NCBI RefSeq assembly: GCF_050947335.1
Contig: NW_027473329.1
Span: 1,116,001 to 1,180,000, forward strand
Source of the DNA: Megachile rotundata
Lineage: Eukaryota; Arthropoda; Insecta; Hymenoptera; Megachilidae
Direction: 5' to 3'
DNA length: 64,000 nt
Below, one piece after another: positions 1 to 11,272 of the stretch (its first letter is position 1; every line of letters starts with the position of its first letter). Position numbers and translations under genes: made by a program. Below the pieces are notes generated by a model. It was given only the letters and a program-made list of their open reading frames with translations, was not told the DNA's origin and searched no databases.

Positions 1-257
1 GGTTGTGAGATTGTGTGATTGTGTGATTAGGTGATTGTGTGATTGTGTGATTTTGTGATTGTGTGATTGTGTGACTGTGTGATTGTGTGATTGTGTGATT
101 GTGTGATTGTGTGATTGTGTGATTGTGTGATTGTGTGATTGTGTGATTGTGTGATTGTCTGATTGTGTAATTGTGATTGTGCGATAGTGATTATGTGATT
201 GTGTGATTGTGTGATTGTGTGATTGTGAGATTGTGTGTTTACGTGCTTGTGTGATTG
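1..257. repeat. 8-mer segment, first copy of duplicated module
   Basis: 8-mer array with variant units in order: ggttgtgag (1), gattagg (about 24), gattttg (about 50), gactg, gtctg, gtaattgtgattgtgcg with gatag, and gtttacgtgcttg (235-248). The same order recurs at 3403-3659 at a constant offset of 3402. No gene seen. Confidence 0.9.
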
Positions 258-400
258 TGTGATTGTGATTGTGTGATTGTGATTGTGTGATTGTGATTGT
301 GTGATTGTGATTGTGTGATTGTGATTGTGTGATTGTGATTGTGTGATTGTGATTGTGTGATTGTGATTGTGTGATTGTGATTGTGTGATTGTGATTGTTT
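258..400. repeat. 14-mer block, about 10 copies
   Basis: Pure 14-mer units ending in the variant gtttgattgtgactg (from 397). The matching block at 3660-3746 is shorter by exactly 56 bp, i.e. four 14-mer units. Confidence 0.9.
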
Positions 401-1168
401 GATTGTGACTGTGTGATTGTGTGATTGTGTGATTGTGTGGTTTGCGAGATTGTGTGATTGTGTGATTAGGTGATTGTGTGATTAGGTGATTGTGTGATTG
501 TGTGATTGTGTGATTGTGTGATTGTGTGATTGTGTGACTGTGTCATTGTGTGATTGTGTGATTGTGTGAATGTGTGATTGTGTGACCGTGATTGTGTGAT
601 TGATGATTGTGTGATTGTGTGATTGTGTGATTGTGTGATTGTGTGATTGTGTGATTGTGTGACTGTGTGATTGTGTGATTGTGTGATTGTGTGATTGTGT
701 GATTGTGTGATTGTGTGATTGTGTGATTGTGTGATTGTGTGATTGTGTGATTGTGTAATTGTGATTGTGCGATTGTGATTGTGTGATTGTGTGATTGTGT
801 GATTGTGTGATTGTGTGATTGTGTGATTGTGTAATTGTGATTGTGCGATTGTGATTGTGTGATTGTGTGATTGTGTGATTGTGAGATTTTGTGATTGTGT
901 GATTGTGTGATTGTGTGATTGTGTGATTGTGTGATTGTGTGATTGTGTGATTGTGTGACTGTGTGATTGTGTGATTGTGTGTTTGTGTGACTGTGTGATT
1001 GTGTGATTGTGTGATTGTGTGATTGTGTGATTGTGTGATTGTGTGATTGTGTAATTGTGATTGTGCGATTGTGATTGTGTGATTGTGTGATTGTGTGATT
1101 GTGTGATTGTGTGATTGTGTGATTGTGTAATTGTGAGATTGTGTGATTGTGTGATTGTGTGCTTGTGT
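401..1168. repeat. 8-mer segment with ordered variant units
   Basis: Markers in order: ggtttgcgag (438), two gattagg units (about 474 and 482), gtcattg, gaatg, accgtg (585), gattgatgattg (about 598, an indel), gtaattgtgattgtgcg at about 756, 832 and 1052, gagattttg (883), gtttg (981), gtaattgtgag (1128). Repeated from 3747 at offset 3345 and partly at 2169-2500 at offset 1378, later 1386 and 1370. Nothing other than repeat. Confidence 0.9.
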
Positions 1169-1350
1169 GATTGTATGATTGTGATTGTGTGATTGTGATT
1201 GTGTGATTGTGGTTGTGTGATTGTGATTGTGTGATTATGGTTGTGTGATTGTGATTGTGTGATTGTGATTGTGTGATTGTGATTGTGTGATTGTGACTGT
1301 GTGATTGTGTGAGTGTGTGATTGTGATTGTGTGATTGTGATTGTGTGATT
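1169..1350. repeat. Short 14-mer block with ggttg variants
   Basis: 14-mer units, some carrying ggttg (about 1211) or gattatggttg (about 1235) in place of gattg. Interrupted by gactg and gagtg units near 1295-1315 before a last short run. A similar block with ggttg variants is at 2548-2690. Confidence 0.85.
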
Positions 1351-1721
1351 GTGTGATTGTGTGATTGTGTGATTGTGTGATTGTGTGATTGTGTGATTGT
1401 GTGATTGTGTGATTGTGTGATTGTGTGATTGTGTAATTGTGATTGTGTGATAGTGTGATTTTGTGGTTGTGTGACCGTGATTGTGTGATCGTGATTGTGT
1501 GATCGTGATTGTGTGATCGTGATTGTGTGATCGTGATTGTGTAATCGTGATTTTGTGATTGTGTGATTGTGTGATTGTGTAATTGTGTGATTGTGTGATT
1601 GTGTGATTGTGTGATTGTGTGATTGTGTAATTGTGATTGTGCGATTGTGATTGTGTGATTGTGTGATTGTGTGATTGTGTGATTGTGAGATTGTGTGATT
1701 GTGTGATTGTGAGCTTGTGTG
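1351..1721. repeat. 8-mer segment with accg/gatcg module
   Basis: 8-mer array, then gatag and gattttgtggttg, accg (1474), four gatcg 14-mer-type units, and gtaatcg with gattttg. It ends with gagattg and gagcttg (1711), which lead into a 14-mer block. The same series recurs at 4591-4962 at offset 3235, including the count of four gatcg. Confidence 0.9.
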
Positions 1722-2168
1722 ATTGTGTGATTGTGATTGTGTGATTGTGATTGTGTGATTGTGATTGTGTGATTGTGATTGTGTGATTGTGATTGTGTGA
1801 TTGTGATTGTGTGATTGTGATTGTGTGATTGTGATTGTGTGATTGTGATTGTGTGATTGTGATTGTGTGATTGTGATTGTGTGATTGTGATTGTGTGATT
1901 GTGATTGTGTGATTGTGATTGTGTGATTGTGATTGTGTGATTGTGATTGTGTGATTGTGATTGTGTGATTGTGATTGTGTGATTGTGATTGTGTGATTGT
2001 GATTGTGTGATTGTGATTGTGTGATTGTGATTGTGTGATTGTGATTGTGTGATTGTGATTGTGTGATTGTGATTGTGTGATTGTGATTGTGTGATTGTGA
2101 TTGTGTGATTGTGATTGTGTGATTGTGATTGTGTGATTGTGATTGTGTGATTGTGATTGTGTGATTGT
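1722..2168. repeat. Pure 14-mer block, about 32 copies
   Basis: Uniform 14-mer units with no variant noticed. It follows the gagcttg marker, as do the blocks from 4963, 8016, 11273, 18598, 22399, 42265, 59556 and 61459. Its counterpart from 4963 is over three times longer. Confidence 0.92.
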
Positions 2169-2547
2169 GTGATTGTGTGATTGTGTGATTGTGTGATTGT
2201 GTGATTGTGTAATTGTGATTGTGCGATTGTGATTGTGTGATTGTGTGATTGTGTGATTGTGAGATTTTGTGATTGTGTGATTGTGTGATTGTGTGATTGT
2301 GTGATTGTGTGATTGTGTGATTGTGTGATTGTGTGACTGTGTGATTGTGTGATTGTGTGTTTGTGTGACTGTGTGATTGTGTGATTGTGTGATTGTGTGA
2401 TTGTGTGATTGTGTGATTGTGTGATTGTGTGATTGTGTAATTGTGATTGTGCGATTGTGATTGTGTGATTGTGTGATTGTGTGATTGTGTGATTGTGTAA
2501 TTGTGAGATTGTGTGATTGTGTGATTGTGTGCTTGTGTGATTGTATG
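2169..2547. repeat. 8-mer segment, partial copy of 830-1170
   Basis: Carries gtaattgtgattgtgcg (about 2212), gagattttg (2261), gtttg (2359), a second gtaattgtgattgtgcg (2438) and gtaattgtgag (2498). Against 830-1130 the offset is 1378, then 1386, then 1370, i.e. steps of one and two 8-mers. Confidence 0.88.
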
Positions 2548-2690
2548 ATTGTGATTGTGTGATTGTGATTGTGTGATTGTGATTGTGTGATTGTGGTTGT
2601 GTGATTGTGATTGTGTGATTGTGGTTGTGTGATTGTGATTGTGTGATTGTGATTGTGTGATTGTGATTGTGTGATTGTGATTGTGTGATT
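2548..2690. repeat. 14-mer block with two ggttg variants
   Basis: About 10 copies of the 14-mer. Two units carry ggttg (about 2595 and 2622), like the block at 1169. Confidence 0.88.
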
Positions 2691-3157
2691 GTGTGATTGT
2701 GTGATTGTGTGATTGTGTGATTGTGTGATTGTGAGATTGAGTGATTGTGGGATTGTGTGATTGTGTGATTGTGAGTGTGTGATTGTGTGAGTGTGTGATT
2801 GTGTGATTGAGTGATTGTGTGCTTGTTTGATTGTGTGGTTGTGTGGTTGTGTGATTGTGTGATTGTGTGATTGTGTGATTGTGTGATTGTGTGATTGTGT
2901 AATTGTGATTGTGCGATTGTGATTGTGTGATTGTGTGATTGTGTGATTGTGTGATTGTGTGATTGTGTGATTGTGTAATTGTGATTGTGCGATTGTGATT
3001 GTGTGATTGTGTGATTGTGTGATTGAGTGATTGTGTGATTGTGTGATTGTGTGATTGTGTGATTGTGTAATTGTGATTGTGCGATTGTGATTGTGTGATT
3101 GTGTGATTGTGTGATTGTGTGATTGTGAGATTGTGTGTTTGTGTGCTTGTGTGATTG
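2691..3157. repeat. 8-mer segment
   Basis: Markers: gagattgag, gtggg (about 2748), gagtg units, gcttgtttg (2821), gtggttgtgtggttg, gtaattgtgattgtgcg at about 2899, 2967 and 3068, then gtgtttgtgtgcttg (about 3136). Only repeat seen. Confidence 0.88.
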
Positions 3158-3198
3158 TGTGATTGTGATTGTGTGATTGTGATTGTGTGATTGTGACT
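3158..3198. repeat. Very short 14-mer run
   Basis: About three 14-mer units followed by gactg and a GTGTGTGTG stretch (about 3207). Confidence 0.8.
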
Positions 3199-3659
3199 GT
3201 GTGATTGTGTGTGTGTGTGATTGTGTGATTGTGTCATTGTGTGATTGTGTGGTTGTGTGATTGTGTGATTGTGTGATTGTGTGATTGTGTGATTGTGTGA
3301 TTGTGTGATTGTGTGATTGTGTGATTGTGTGATTGTGTGATTGTGTGATTGTGTGATTGTGTGATTGTGTGATTGAGTGATTGTGTGATTGTGTGATTGG
3401 GTGGTTGTGAGATTGTGTGATTGTGTGATTAGGTGATTGTGTGATTGTGTGATTTTGTGATTGTGTGATTGTGTGACTGTGTGATTGTGTGATTGTGTGA
3501 TTGTGTGATTGTGTGATTGTGTGATTGTGTGATTGTGTGATTGTGTGATTGTGTGATTGTCTGATTGTGTAATTGTGATTGTGCGATAGTGATTATGTGA
3601 TTGTGTGATTGTGTGATTGTGTGATTGTGAGATTGTGTGTTTACGTGCTTGTGTGATTG
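3199..3659. repeat. 8-mer segment, second copy of module starting at 1
   Basis: Begins with gtcattg (CAT at 3235-3237) and a run of canonical 8-mers. From ggttgtgag (3403) it repeats 1-257 at a constant offset of 3402, including the unusual gtttacgtgcttg. Confidence 0.9.
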
Positions 3660-3746
3660 TGTGATTGTGATTGTGTGATTGTGATTGTGTGATTGTGATT
3701 GTGTGATTGTGATTGTGTGATTGTGATTGTGTGATTGTGATTGTTT
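3660..3746. repeat. 14-mer block, about 6 copies
   Basis: Counterpart of the 258-400 block, four units shorter. Ends with the same gtttgattgtgactg variant (3743). Confidence 0.9.
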
Positions 3747-4424
3747 GATTGTGACTGTGTGATTGTGTGATTGTTTGATTGTGTGGTTGTGAGATTGTGT
3801 GATTGTGTGATTAGGTGATTGTGTGATTAGGTGATTGTGTGATTGTGTGATTGTGTGATTGTGTGATTGTGTGATTGTGTGACTGTGTCATTGTGTGATT
3901 GTGTGATTGTGTGAATGTGTGATTGTGTGACCGTGATTGTGTGATTGATGATTGTGTGATTGTGTGATTGTGTGATTGTGTAATTGTGTGATTGTGTGAT
4001 TGTGTGACTGTGTGATTGTGTGATTGTGTGATTGTGTGATTGTGTGATTGTGTGATTGTGTGATTGTGTGATTGTGTGATTGTGTGATTGTGTGATTGTG
4101 TAATTGTGATTGTGCGATTGTGATTGTGTGATTGTGTGATTGTGTGATTGTGTGATTGTGTGATTGTGTGATTGTGTAATTGTGATTGTGCGATTGTGAT
4201 TGTGTGATTGTGTGATTGTGTGATTGTGAGATTTTGTGATTGTGTGATTGTGTGATTGTGTGATTGTGTGATTGTGTGATTGTGTGATTGTGTGATTGTG
4301 TGACTGTGTGATTGTGTGATTGTGTGTTTGTGTGACTGTGTGATTGTGTGATTGTGTGATTGTGTGATTGTGTGATTGTGTGATTGTGTGATTGTGTAAT
4401 TGTGATTGTGCGATTGTGATTGTG
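3747..4424. repeat. 8-mer segment, second copy of 401-1085
   Basis: Same variant order as 401-1085 at offset 3345: gattagg pair, gtcattg, accgtg (3930), gattgatgattg, gtaattgtgattgtgcg (4101, 4177, 4397), gagattttg (4228), gtttg (4326). One added gtaattg unit near 3980 differs. Confidence 0.9.
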
Positions 4425-4590
4425 TGATTGTGATTGTGTGATTGTGATTGTGTGATTGTGATTGTGTGATTGTGATTGTGTGATTGTGATTGTGTGATTG
4501 TGATTGTGTGATTGTGATTGTGTGATTGTGATTGTGTGATTGTGTGAGTGTGTGATTGTGATTGTGTGATTGTGATTGTGTGATTGTGTG
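4425..4590. repeat. 14-mer block interrupted by gagtg
   Basis: 14-mer units to about 4540, a gagtg unit near 4547, then two or three more 14-mers. The first copy has 8-mers at this point, so the duplication boundary is here. Confidence 0.85.
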
Positions 4591-4962
4591 ATTGTGTGAT
4601 TGTGTGATTGTGTGATTGTGTGATTGTGTGATTGTGTCATTGTGTGATTGTGTGATTGTGTGATTGTGTAATTGTGATTGTGTGATAGTGTGATTTTGTG
4701 GTTGTGTGACCGTGATTGTGTGATCGTGATTGTGTGATCGTGATTGTGTGATCGTGATTGTGTGATCGTGATTGTGTAATCGTGATTTTGTGATTGTGTG
4801 ATTGTGTGATTGTGTAATTGTGTGATTGTGTGATTGTGTGATTGTGTGATTGTGTGATTGTGTAATTGTGATTGTGCGATTGTGATTGTGTGATTGTGTG
4901 ATTGTGTGATTGTGTGATTGTGAGATTGTGTGATTGTGTGATTGTGAGCTTGTGTGATTGTG
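4591..4962. repeat. 8-mer segment with accg/gatcg module, copy of 1351-1721
   Basis: gtcattg (CAT 4638-4640), gatag, gattttgtggttg, accg (4709), four gatcg, gtaatcg, gattttg, gtaattgtgattgtgcg and gagcttg (4946), all at offset 3235 from the first copy. Confidence 0.9.
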
Positions 4963-6434
4963 TGATTGTGATTGTGTGATTGTGATTGTGTGATTGTGAT
5001 TGTGTGATTGTGATTGTGTGATTGTGATTGTGTGATTGTGATTGTGTGATTGTGATTGTGTGATTGTGATTGTGTGATTGTGATTGTGTGATTGTGATTG
5101 TGTGATTGTGATTGTGTGATTGTGATTGTGTGATTGTGATTGTGTGATTGTGATTGTGTGATTGTGATTGTGTGATTGTGATTGTGTGATTGTGATTGTG
5201 ATTGTGTGATTGTGATTGTGTGATTGTGATTGTGTGATTGTGATTGTGTGATTCTGATTGTGTGATTGTGATTGTGTGATTGTGATTGTGTGATTGTGAT
5301 TGTGTGATTGTGATTGTGTGATTGTGATTGTGTGATTGTGATTGTGTGATTGTGATTGTGTGATTGTGATTGTGTGATTGTGATTGTGTGATTGTGATTG
5401 TGTGATTGTGATTGTGTGATTGTGATTGTGTGATTGTGATTGTGTGATTGTGATTGTGTGATTGTGATTGTGTGATTGTGATTGTGTGATTGTGATTGTG
5501 TGATTGTGATTGTGTGATTGTGATTGTGTGATTGTGATTGTGTGATTGTGATTGTGTGATTGTGATTGTGTGATTGTGATTGTGTGATTGTGATTGTGTG
5601 ATTGTGATTGTGTGATTGTGATTGTGTGATTGTGATTGTGTGATTGTGATTGTGTGATTGTGATTGTGTGATTGTGATTGTGTGATTGTGATTGTGTGAT
5701 TGTGATTGTGTGATTGTGATTGTGTGATTGTGATTGTGTGATTGTGATTGTGTGATTGTGATTGTGTGATTGTGATTATGTGATTGTGATTGTGTGATTG
5801 TGATTGTGTGATTGTGATTCTGTGATTGTGATTGTGTGATTGTGATTGTGTGATTGTGATTGTGTGATTGTGATTGTGTGATTGTGATTGTGTGATTGTG
5901 ATTGTGTGATTGTGATTGTGTGATTGTGATTGTGTGATTGTGATTGTGTGATTGTGATTGTGTGATTGTGATTGTGTGATTGTGATTGTGTGATTGTGAT
6001 TGTGTGATTGTGATTGTGTGATTGTGATTGTGTGATTGTGATTGTGTGATTGTGATTGTGTGATTGTGATTGTGTGATTGTGATTGTGTGATTGTGATTG
6101 TGTGATTGTGATTGTGTGATTGTGATTGTGTGATTGTGATTGTGTGATTGTGATTGTGTGATTGTGATTGTGTGATTGTGATTGTGTGATTGTGATTGTG
6201 TGATTGTGATTGTGTGATTGTGATTGTGTGATTGTGATTGTGTGATTGTGATTGTGTGATTGTGATTGTGTGATTGTGATTGTGTGATTGTGATTGTGTG
6301 ATTGTGATTGTGTGATTGTGATTGTGTGATTGTGATTGTGTGATTGTGATTGTGTGATTGTGATTGTGTGATTGTGATTGTGTGATTGTGATTGTGTGAT
6401 TGTGATTGTGTGATTGTGATTGTGTGATTGTGAC
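4963..6434. repeat. Long 14-mer block, about 105 copies
   Basis: Nearly uniform 14-mer. Exceptions: one extra 6-mer (about 5190-5205), gattctg (about 5254 and 5818) and gattatg (5774-5780, which supplies the TAA that ends the 16-kb minus-strand open frame). Ends with gactg and the start of a J-like sequence with gtcattg (TCA at 6471). Confidence 0.93.
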
Positions 6435-8015
6435 TGTGTGATTGAGTGAGTGTGTGATTGTGTGATTGTGTCATTGTGTGATTGTGTGGTTGTGTGATTG
6501 TGTGATTGTGTGATTGTGTGATTGTGTGATTGTGTGATTGTGTGCTTGTGTGATTGTGTGATTGTGTGATTTTGCGATTGTGTGATTGTGTGATTGTGTG
6601 AGTGTGTGATTGTGTGATTGAGTGATTGTGTGCTTGTGTGATTGTGTGATTGTGTGACTGTGTGATTGTGTGATTGTGTGGTTGTGTGATTGTGTGATTG
6701 TGTGATTGTGTGATTGAGTGATTGTGTGCTTGTGTGATTGTGTGATTGTGTGATTGTGTGATTGTGTGATTGTGTGATTGTGTGATTGTGTGATTGTGTG
6801 ATTGTGTGATTGTGTGATTGTGTGATTGTGTGATTGTGGGATTGTGTGATTGTGTGATTGTGACTGTGTGATTGTGTGAGTGTGTGATTGTGTGATTGAG
6901 TGATTGTGTGCTTGTATGATTGTGTGGTTGTGTGGTTGTGTGATTGTCCGATTGTGTGATTGTGTGATTGTGTGATTGTGTAATTGTGATTGTGTGATTG
7001 TGTGATTGTGTGATTGTGTGATTGTGTGATTGTGTGATTGTGTGATTGTGTGATTGTGTGATTGTGTGATTGTGTGATTGTGTGATTGTGTGATTGTGTG
7101 ATTGTGTGATTGTGATTGTGTGATTGTGTGATTGTGTGATTGTGTGATAGTGTGATTGTGTGATTGTGTGATTGTGTGGTTGTGTGACCGTGATTGTGTG
7201 ATTGTGTGATTTTGTGATTGAGTGATTGCGATTGTGTGATTGTGTGACTGAGTGATTGTGTGACTGAGTGATTGTGTGACTGAGTGATTGTGTGATTGTG
7301 TGATAGTGTGATTGTGTGGTTGTGTGACCGTGATTGTGTGATCGTGATTGTGTGATCGTGATTGTGTGATCGTGATTGTGTGATCGTGATTGTGTGATCG
7401 TGATTGTGTAATCGTGATTGTGTGATTGCGCGATTGTGATTGTGTGATTGTGTGACTGTGTGATTGTGTGATTGTGTGATTGTGTGATTGTGTGATTGTG
7501 TGATTGTGTGATTGTGTGATTGTGTGATTGTGTGATTGTGTGATTGTGTGATTGTGTGATTGTGTGATTGTGTGATTGTGTGATTGTGTGATTGTGTGAT
7601 TGTGTGATTGTGTGATTGTGCGGTTGTGTGACCGTGATTGTGTGATCGTGATTGTGTGATCGTGATTGTGTGATCGTGATTGTGTGATTGCGTGATTGTG
7701 ATTGTGTGATTGTGTGACTGTGTGATTGTGTGATTGTGTGATTGTGTGATTTTGTGATTGAGTGATTGTGTGGTTGTGTGATTGTGTGATTGTGTGATTG
7801 TGTGATTGTGTGATTGTGTGATTGTGTGATTGAGTGATTGTGTGATTGTGTGATTGTGTGATTGTGTAATTGTGTGATTGTGTGATTGTGTGATTGTGTG
7901 ATTGTGTGATTGTGTAATTGTGATTGTGCGATTGTGATTGTGTGATTGTGTGATTGTGTGATTGTGTGATTGTGAGATTGTGTGATTGTGTGATTGTGAG
8001 CTTGTGTGATTGTGT
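6435..8015. repeat. 8-mer segment with several accg/gatcg modules
   Basis: Markers: gtcattg (6471), gattttgcg (about 6570), gtggg (about 6838), gcttgtatg, gtccg (6946), gatag, accg (about 7187), three gactgag units (7246-7285), accg with five gatcg and gtaatcg (7325-7415), gattgcgcg, gcggttgtgtgaccg (about 7620) with gatcg units, gtaattgtgattgtgcg and gagcttg (about 7998). No gene seen. Confidence 0.88.
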
Positions 8016-8775
8016 GATTGTGATTGTGTGATTGTGATTGTGTGATTGTGATTGTGTGATTGTGATTGTGTGATTGTGATTGTGTGATTGTGATTGTGTG
8101 ATTGTGATTGTGTGATTGTGATTGTGTGATTGTGATTGTGTGATTGTGATTGTGTGATTGTGATTGTGTGATTGTGATTGTGTGATTGTGATTGTGTGAT
8201 TGTGATTGTGTGATTGTGATTGTGTGATTGTGATTGTGTGATTGTGATTGTGTGATTGTGATTGTGTGATTGTGATTGTGTGATTGTGATTGTGTGATTG
8301 TGATTGTGTGATTGTGATTGTGTGATTGTGATTGTGTGATTGTGATTGTGTGATTGTGATTGTGTGATTGTGATTGTGTGATTGTGATTGTGTGATTGTG
8401 ATTGTGTGATTGTGATTGTGTGATTGTGATTGTGTGATTGTGATTGTGTGATTGTGATTGTGTGATTGTGATTGTGTGATTGTGATTGTGTGATTGTGAT
8501 TGTGTGATTGTGATTGTGTGATTGTGATTGTGTGATTGTGATTGTGTGATTGTGATTGTGTGATTGTGATTGTGTGATTGTGATTGTGTGATTGTGATTG
8601 TGTGATTGTGATTGTGTGATTGTGATTGTGTGATTGTGATTGTGTGATTGTGATTGTGTGATTGTGATTGTGTGATTGTGATTGTGTGATTGTGATTGTG
8701 TGATTGTGATTGTGTGATTGTGATTGTGTGATTGTGATTGTGATTGTGTGATTGTGATTGTGTGATTGTGATTGT
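8016..8775. repeat. Pure 14-mer block, about 54 copies
   Basis: Uniform 14-mer with one extra 6-mer near 8735-8745. It continues in the same 14-bp register into the variant blocks that follow, so this is one array with locally different unit types. Confidence 0.92.
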
Positions 8776-9121
8776 GTGATGGTGATTGTGTGATGGTGAT
8801 TGTGTGATCGTGATTGTGTGATCGTGATTGTGTGATCGTGATTGTGTGATCGTGATTGTGTGATCGTGATTGTGTGATCGTGATTGTGTGATCGTGATTG
8901 TGTGATCGTGATTGTGTGATCGTGATTGTGTGATCGTGATTGTGTGATCGTGATTGTGTGATCGTGATTGTGTGATCGTGATTGTGTGATCGTGATTGTG
9001 TGATCGTGATTGTGTGATCGTGATTGTGTGATCGTGATTGTGTGATCGTGATTGTGTGATCGTGATTGTGTGATCGTGATTGTGTGATCGTGATTGTGTG
9101 ATCGTGATTGTGTGATCGTGA
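8776..9121. repeat. Homogenised GATC-variant 14-mer sub-block
   Basis: Two gatggtg units (about 8779 and 8793) are followed by 23 consecutive 14-mers carrying gatcg instead of gattg, the first at 8806 and the last at 9114, every 14 bp. GATC therefore recurs with a strict 14-bp period. This is local spread of one substitution by slippage or unequal exchange. Confidence 0.93.
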
Positions 9122-9375
9122 TTGTGTGATTGTGATTGTGGGATTGTGATTGTGGGATTGTGATTGTGCGATTGTGATTGTGCCATTGTGATTGTGCCAT
9201 TGTGATTGTGCGATTGTGATTGTGCGATTGTGATTGTGCGATTGTGATTGTGCGATTGTGATTGTGGGATTGAGATTGTGCGATTGAGATTGTGCGATTG
9301 TGATTGTGCGATTGTGATTGTGCGATTGTGATTGTGCGATTGTGATTGTGCGATTGTGATTGTGTGATTGTGATT
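9122..9375. repeat. 14-mer sub-block with gcg, ggg and gcc variants
   Basis: In the same 14-bp register the first half-unit changes from gtg to ggg (9140, 9154, 9266), gcg (9168, 9210, 9224, 9238, 9252, 9280, 9294, 9308, 9322, 9336, 9350) or gcc (9182, 9196). Two units also have gattgag. The gcc units put CAT on the + strand (9198-9200), hence ATG on the other strand, with no other gene-like sign. Confidence 0.92.
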
Positions 9376-10889
9376 GTGTGATTGTGTGAGTGTGTGATTG
9401 TGTGATTGAGTGATTGTGTGATTGTGTGATTGCGTGATTGTGTGATCGTGTGATTGCGTGATTGCGTGATTGCGTGATTGCGTGATTGTGTGATTGTGTG
9501 ATTGTGTGATTGTGTGATTGTGTGATTGTGTGATTGTGTGATTGTGTGATTGCGTGATTGTGTGATTGTGTGATTGTGTGATTGCGTGATTGTGTGATTC
9601 TGTGATTGTGTGATTGTGTGATTGTGTGATGGTGTGATTGTGTGATTGTGTGGATGTGTGATTGCGTGATCGTGTGATTGTGTGATCGTGTGATCTTGTG
9701 ATCGTGTGATTGTGTGATTGTGTGATTTTGCGATTGTGTGATTGTGTGATTGTGTGATTGTGTGAGTGTGTGATTGTGTGATTGAGTGATTGTGTGCTTG
9801 TGTGATTGTGTGGTTGTGTGATTGTGTGATTAGGCGATTGTGTGATTGTGTGATTGTGTGATTGTGTGATTGTGTGATTATGTGGTTGTGTGATTGTGTG
9901 ATTGTGTGATTGTGTGATTGTGACTGTGTGATTGTGTGAGTGTGTGATTGTGTGATTGAGTGATTGTGTGCTTGTGTGATTGTGTGGTTTTGTGGTTGTG
10001 TGATTGTGTGATTGTGTGATTGTGTGATTGTGTGATTGTGTGATTGAGTGATTGTGTGCTTGTATGATTATGTGGTTGTGTGGTTGTGTGATTGTCTGAT
10101 TGTGTGATTGTGTGATTGTGTGATTGTGTGATTGTGTGATTGTGTGATTGTGTGATTGTGTGATTGTGTGATTGTGTGATTGTGTGATTGTGGGATTGTG
10201 TGATTGTGTGATTGTGACTGTGTGATTGTGTGAGTGTGTGATTGTGTGATTGAGTGATTGTGTGCTTGTATGATTGTGTGGTTGTGTGGTTGTGTGATTG
10301 TCCGATTGTGTGATTGTGTGATTGTGTGATTGTGTGATTGTGTAATTGTGATTGTGCGATTCTGATTGTGTGATTGTGTGATTGTGTGATTGTGTGGTTG
10401 TGTGATTGTGTAATTGTGAGATTGTGTGATTGTGTGCTTGTGTGATTGTGTGATTGTGATTGTGTGATTGTGTGATTGTGTGATTGTGTGATAGTGTGAT
10501 TGTGTGATTGTGTGATTGTGTGGTTGTGTGACCGTGATTGTGTGATCGTGATTGTGTGATCGTGATTGTGTGATCGTGATTGTGTGATTGCGTGATTGCG
10601 ATTGTGTGATTGTGTGACTGTGTGATTGTGTGATTGTGTGATTGTGTGCTTGTGTGATTGTGTGATTGTGTGATTGTGTGATTGTGTGATTGTGTGATTG
10701 TGTGATTGAGTGATTGTGTGATTGTGTGATTGTGTGATTGTGTGATTGTGTGATTGTGTGATTGTGTGATTGTGTGATTGTGTGATTGTGTGATTGTGTG
10801 ATTGTGTGATTGTGTGATTGTGTGATTGTGTGATTGTGTGATTGTGTGATTGTGTGATTGAGTGATTGTGTGCTTGTGTGATTGTGTGA
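9376..10889. repeat. 8-mer segment with H module copy 1
   Basis: Ordered markers: gcgtg units with gatcg (9420-9485), gatggtg, gtggatg (about 9651), gatcttg (about 9693), gattttgcg (about 9726), attaggcg (9829), gattatgtgg (TTA 9878), ggttttgtgg (9986, 157 bp after attaggcg), gcttgtatg, gtctg, gtggg, gtccg (about 10292), gcgattctg, gtaattgtgag, gatag, accg with gatcg units, gcgtgattgcg, gcttg. This order is the H module and its 3' neighbours. Confidence 0.9.
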
Positions 10890-11028
10890 TTGTGTGATTG
10901 TGATTGTGTGATTGTGATTGTGTGATTGTGATTGTGTGATTGTGATTGTGTGATTGTGATTGTGTGATTGTGATTGTGTGATTGTGATTGTGTGATTGTG
11001 ATTGTGTGATTGTGATTGTGTGATTGTG
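10890..11028. repeat. 14-mer block, about 10 copies
   Basis: Uniform 14-mers that end abruptly at a diverged gatagtgtggccg sequence. Confidence 0.9.
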
Positions 11029-11272
11029 ATAGTGTGGCCGTGAATGTGTGAATGCGTGATTGTGATTGCGTGATTGTGATTCCGTGATTGTGTGATTGTG
11101 TGATTGTGTGATTGTGTAATTGTGTGATTGTGTGATTGTGTGATTGAGTGATTGTGTGATTGTGTGATTGTGTGATTGTGTAATTGTGATTGTGCAATTG
11201 TGATTGTGTGATTGTGTGATTGTGTGATTGTGAGATTGTGTGATTGTGTGATTGTGAGCTTGTGTGATTGTG
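11029..11272. repeat. Diverged units then 8-mer segment
   Basis: Starts with gtggccgtgaatg, two gcgtgattgtgatt-type units and gattccgtg (11030-11100). This series recurs only near 18370-18430. Canonical 8-mers, gtaattg, gcaattg (11195, read as TTG on the minus strand) and gagcttg (11256) follow. Confidence 0.88.

Noticed and set aside
466..3237. 923-codon open frame on the minus strand
   Set aside because: Same composition effect; it starts at the CAT of a gtcattg variant and crosses 8-mer and 14-mer blocks without any change in character.
9829..9836. Telomere-like TTAGG in attaggcg and gattagg units
   Set aside because: Single point variants of the 8-mer, never in tandem; not a telomeric array.
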